Below, piece by piece: positions 4,616 to 5,191 of a stretch of 5,191 nt of DNA. Below the pieces are notes generated by a model. That model was not told the DNA's origin. It ran no database searches and saw only the letters and a program-made list of their open reading frames with translations. The position numbers and the translations under genes were made by a program. Origin of the DNA: Mariniphaga sp. (GTDB taxonomy: Bacteria > Bacteroidota > Bacteroidia > Bacteroidales > Prolixibacteraceae); the NCBI GenBank assembly GCA_025363795.1, contig JANYLE010000122.1, positions 1 through 5,191 on the forward strand. The letters are read 5' to 3'. Numbering within the stretch: the first letter of the stretch is position 1; the number at the start of each line of letters is the position of its first letter.

Positions 4616-5191
4616 TCAAAAAGTCAGCTTTATTCCATTTTCTTTGATCAGGTTCCAGGCATGAATAAAACTGGTTTCATCTGAAATCTGGACGCCATTT
4701 CTACGAAGTAGTTTTTTTATTGTTTTTTGTGTGAGTTTATCGAATTTTGAAAGGAGTGAACTTTTGGTGATTTTAACCTGCGAATATCCTTTATCCTTTG
4801 CATAAAAATAAAAGCTATAGTCATTTTGGTACGACATATTTTTCAGTTTCCCGCTTTCGTCTGTATAGGTTGGACAAATTTGCAATGCAACCTTGCGGTA
4901 GGCCAAAAGCGATATTTCGCCATCACCTAAAACTTCAAAATAGCGTTCATTCGAGAAGTATCCATCGTAATGTTGTCTGCGAAAAATTCTTTTATTTCCG
5001 TCTTCATCGGTAAAGTCAAAGCCTTTCAGACTCATTTTGTCGATCTCGATCTGAGTGCCAATTGCCGTGTTATAATAGATGACTTCATCACGGTAGGAAC
5101 TGTAACGTAACCCTATGTTTCCCACTTTAATTCCGCTTAGAAATTCAATTTCTCCGGGCGAAAACCGGTCATTTAAATAAGGAAAACCAGT
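4616..5191 (-). CDS. Conserved hypothetical protein, C-terminal 191 residues (5' end outside window)
   Basis: The frame is open from the window edge at 5191 to the TGA at 4616-4618. A GTG at 5125 could be read as a start, but 22 in-frame codons without a stop precede it (TGFPYLNDRFSPGEIEF...), and they match the style of the rest of the protein, so the gene very probably begins beyond the window. The visible part is rich in Tyr, Lys and Asp and looks beta-rich up to about residue 132: GLRYSSYRDEVIYY (27-40), then FDF..EDGNKRIF and GYFSNERYFEVL (77-88). It ends in a Lys-rich helical segment (about 143-186). The pattern resembles a group of secreted hypothetical proteins of roughly 240-260 residues seen in Bacteroidota, but I cannot assign a function. 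It points in the same direction as the operon but is separated from it by 295 bp, so it is probably a separate unit. Confidence 0.75.
   Translation of the reverse strand, partial: TGFPYLNDRFSPGEIEFLSGIKVGNIGLRYSSYRDEVIYYNTAIGTQIEIDKMSLKGFDFTDEDGNKRIFRRQHYDGYFSNERYFEVLGDGEISLLAYRKVALQICPTYTDESGKLKNMSYQNDYSFYFYAKDKGYSQVKITKSSLLSKFDKLTQKTIKKLLRRNGVQISDETSFIHAWNLIKENGIKLTF

Noticed and set aside
1..5191. Possible mobile element, CRISPR array, tRNA or phage gene
   Set aside because: I saw no transposase or integrase motifs, no regularly spaced repeats, no tRNA-like cloverleaf and no flanking direct repeats; base use looks even across the genes.

Overview
The window looks like chromosomal DNA of a Bacteroidota bacterium. 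Four things point that way: a short membrane protein tail resembling the 'cytochrome B'-type four-helix proteins common in that phylum, Bacteroidota-style exported Gfo/Idh and GH26 proteins, a small outer-membrane barrel protein, and AT-rich start regions without convincing Shine-Dalgarno sequences. I cannot name a genus; an environmental member of Bacteroidales/Marinilabiliales or a related group is only a guess.

Layout, left to right. Positions 2-157 (+) hold the 3' end of a membrane protein. It converges on a minus-strand gene (210-836) for a ~208-residue outer-membrane beta-barrel protein. A 202-bp gap (837-1038) follows, holding a perfect 14-bp hairpin and a near-perfect 20-nt palindrome that probably mark the end of the next transcript. 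The core is a three-gene minus-strand cluster, in transcription order: a Tat-exported Gfo/Idh/MocA-type oxidoreductase (4320-2992), a GH26 glycoside hydrolase of the beta-mannanase type (2913-1924), and an exported alpha/beta-hydrolase esterase of the Esterase D/CE1 type (1899-1039). The gaps are 78 and 24 bp. Upstream lies a 295-bp non-coding region (4321-4615) rich in inverted repeats, the likely control region. At the right edge a minus-strand gene (4616-5191), open to the window end, encodes the C-terminal 191 residues of a hypothetical protein.

How the genes may work together (inference): all three core products carry export signals. A GH26 enzyme cutting a beta-mannan-type backbone, an esterase removing acyl groups and an exported sugar oxidoreductase would make a small carbohydrate-processing operon. 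No SusC/SusD pair, transporter or regulator is visible, so whether it belongs to a larger polysaccharide utilisation locus cannot be decided here. No tRNA, rRNA, CRISPR array, insertion sequence or phage gene was seen. Every gene belongs to, or resembles, a known type; the less expected points are the exported oxidoreductase leading the operon and the palindrome-dense control region.
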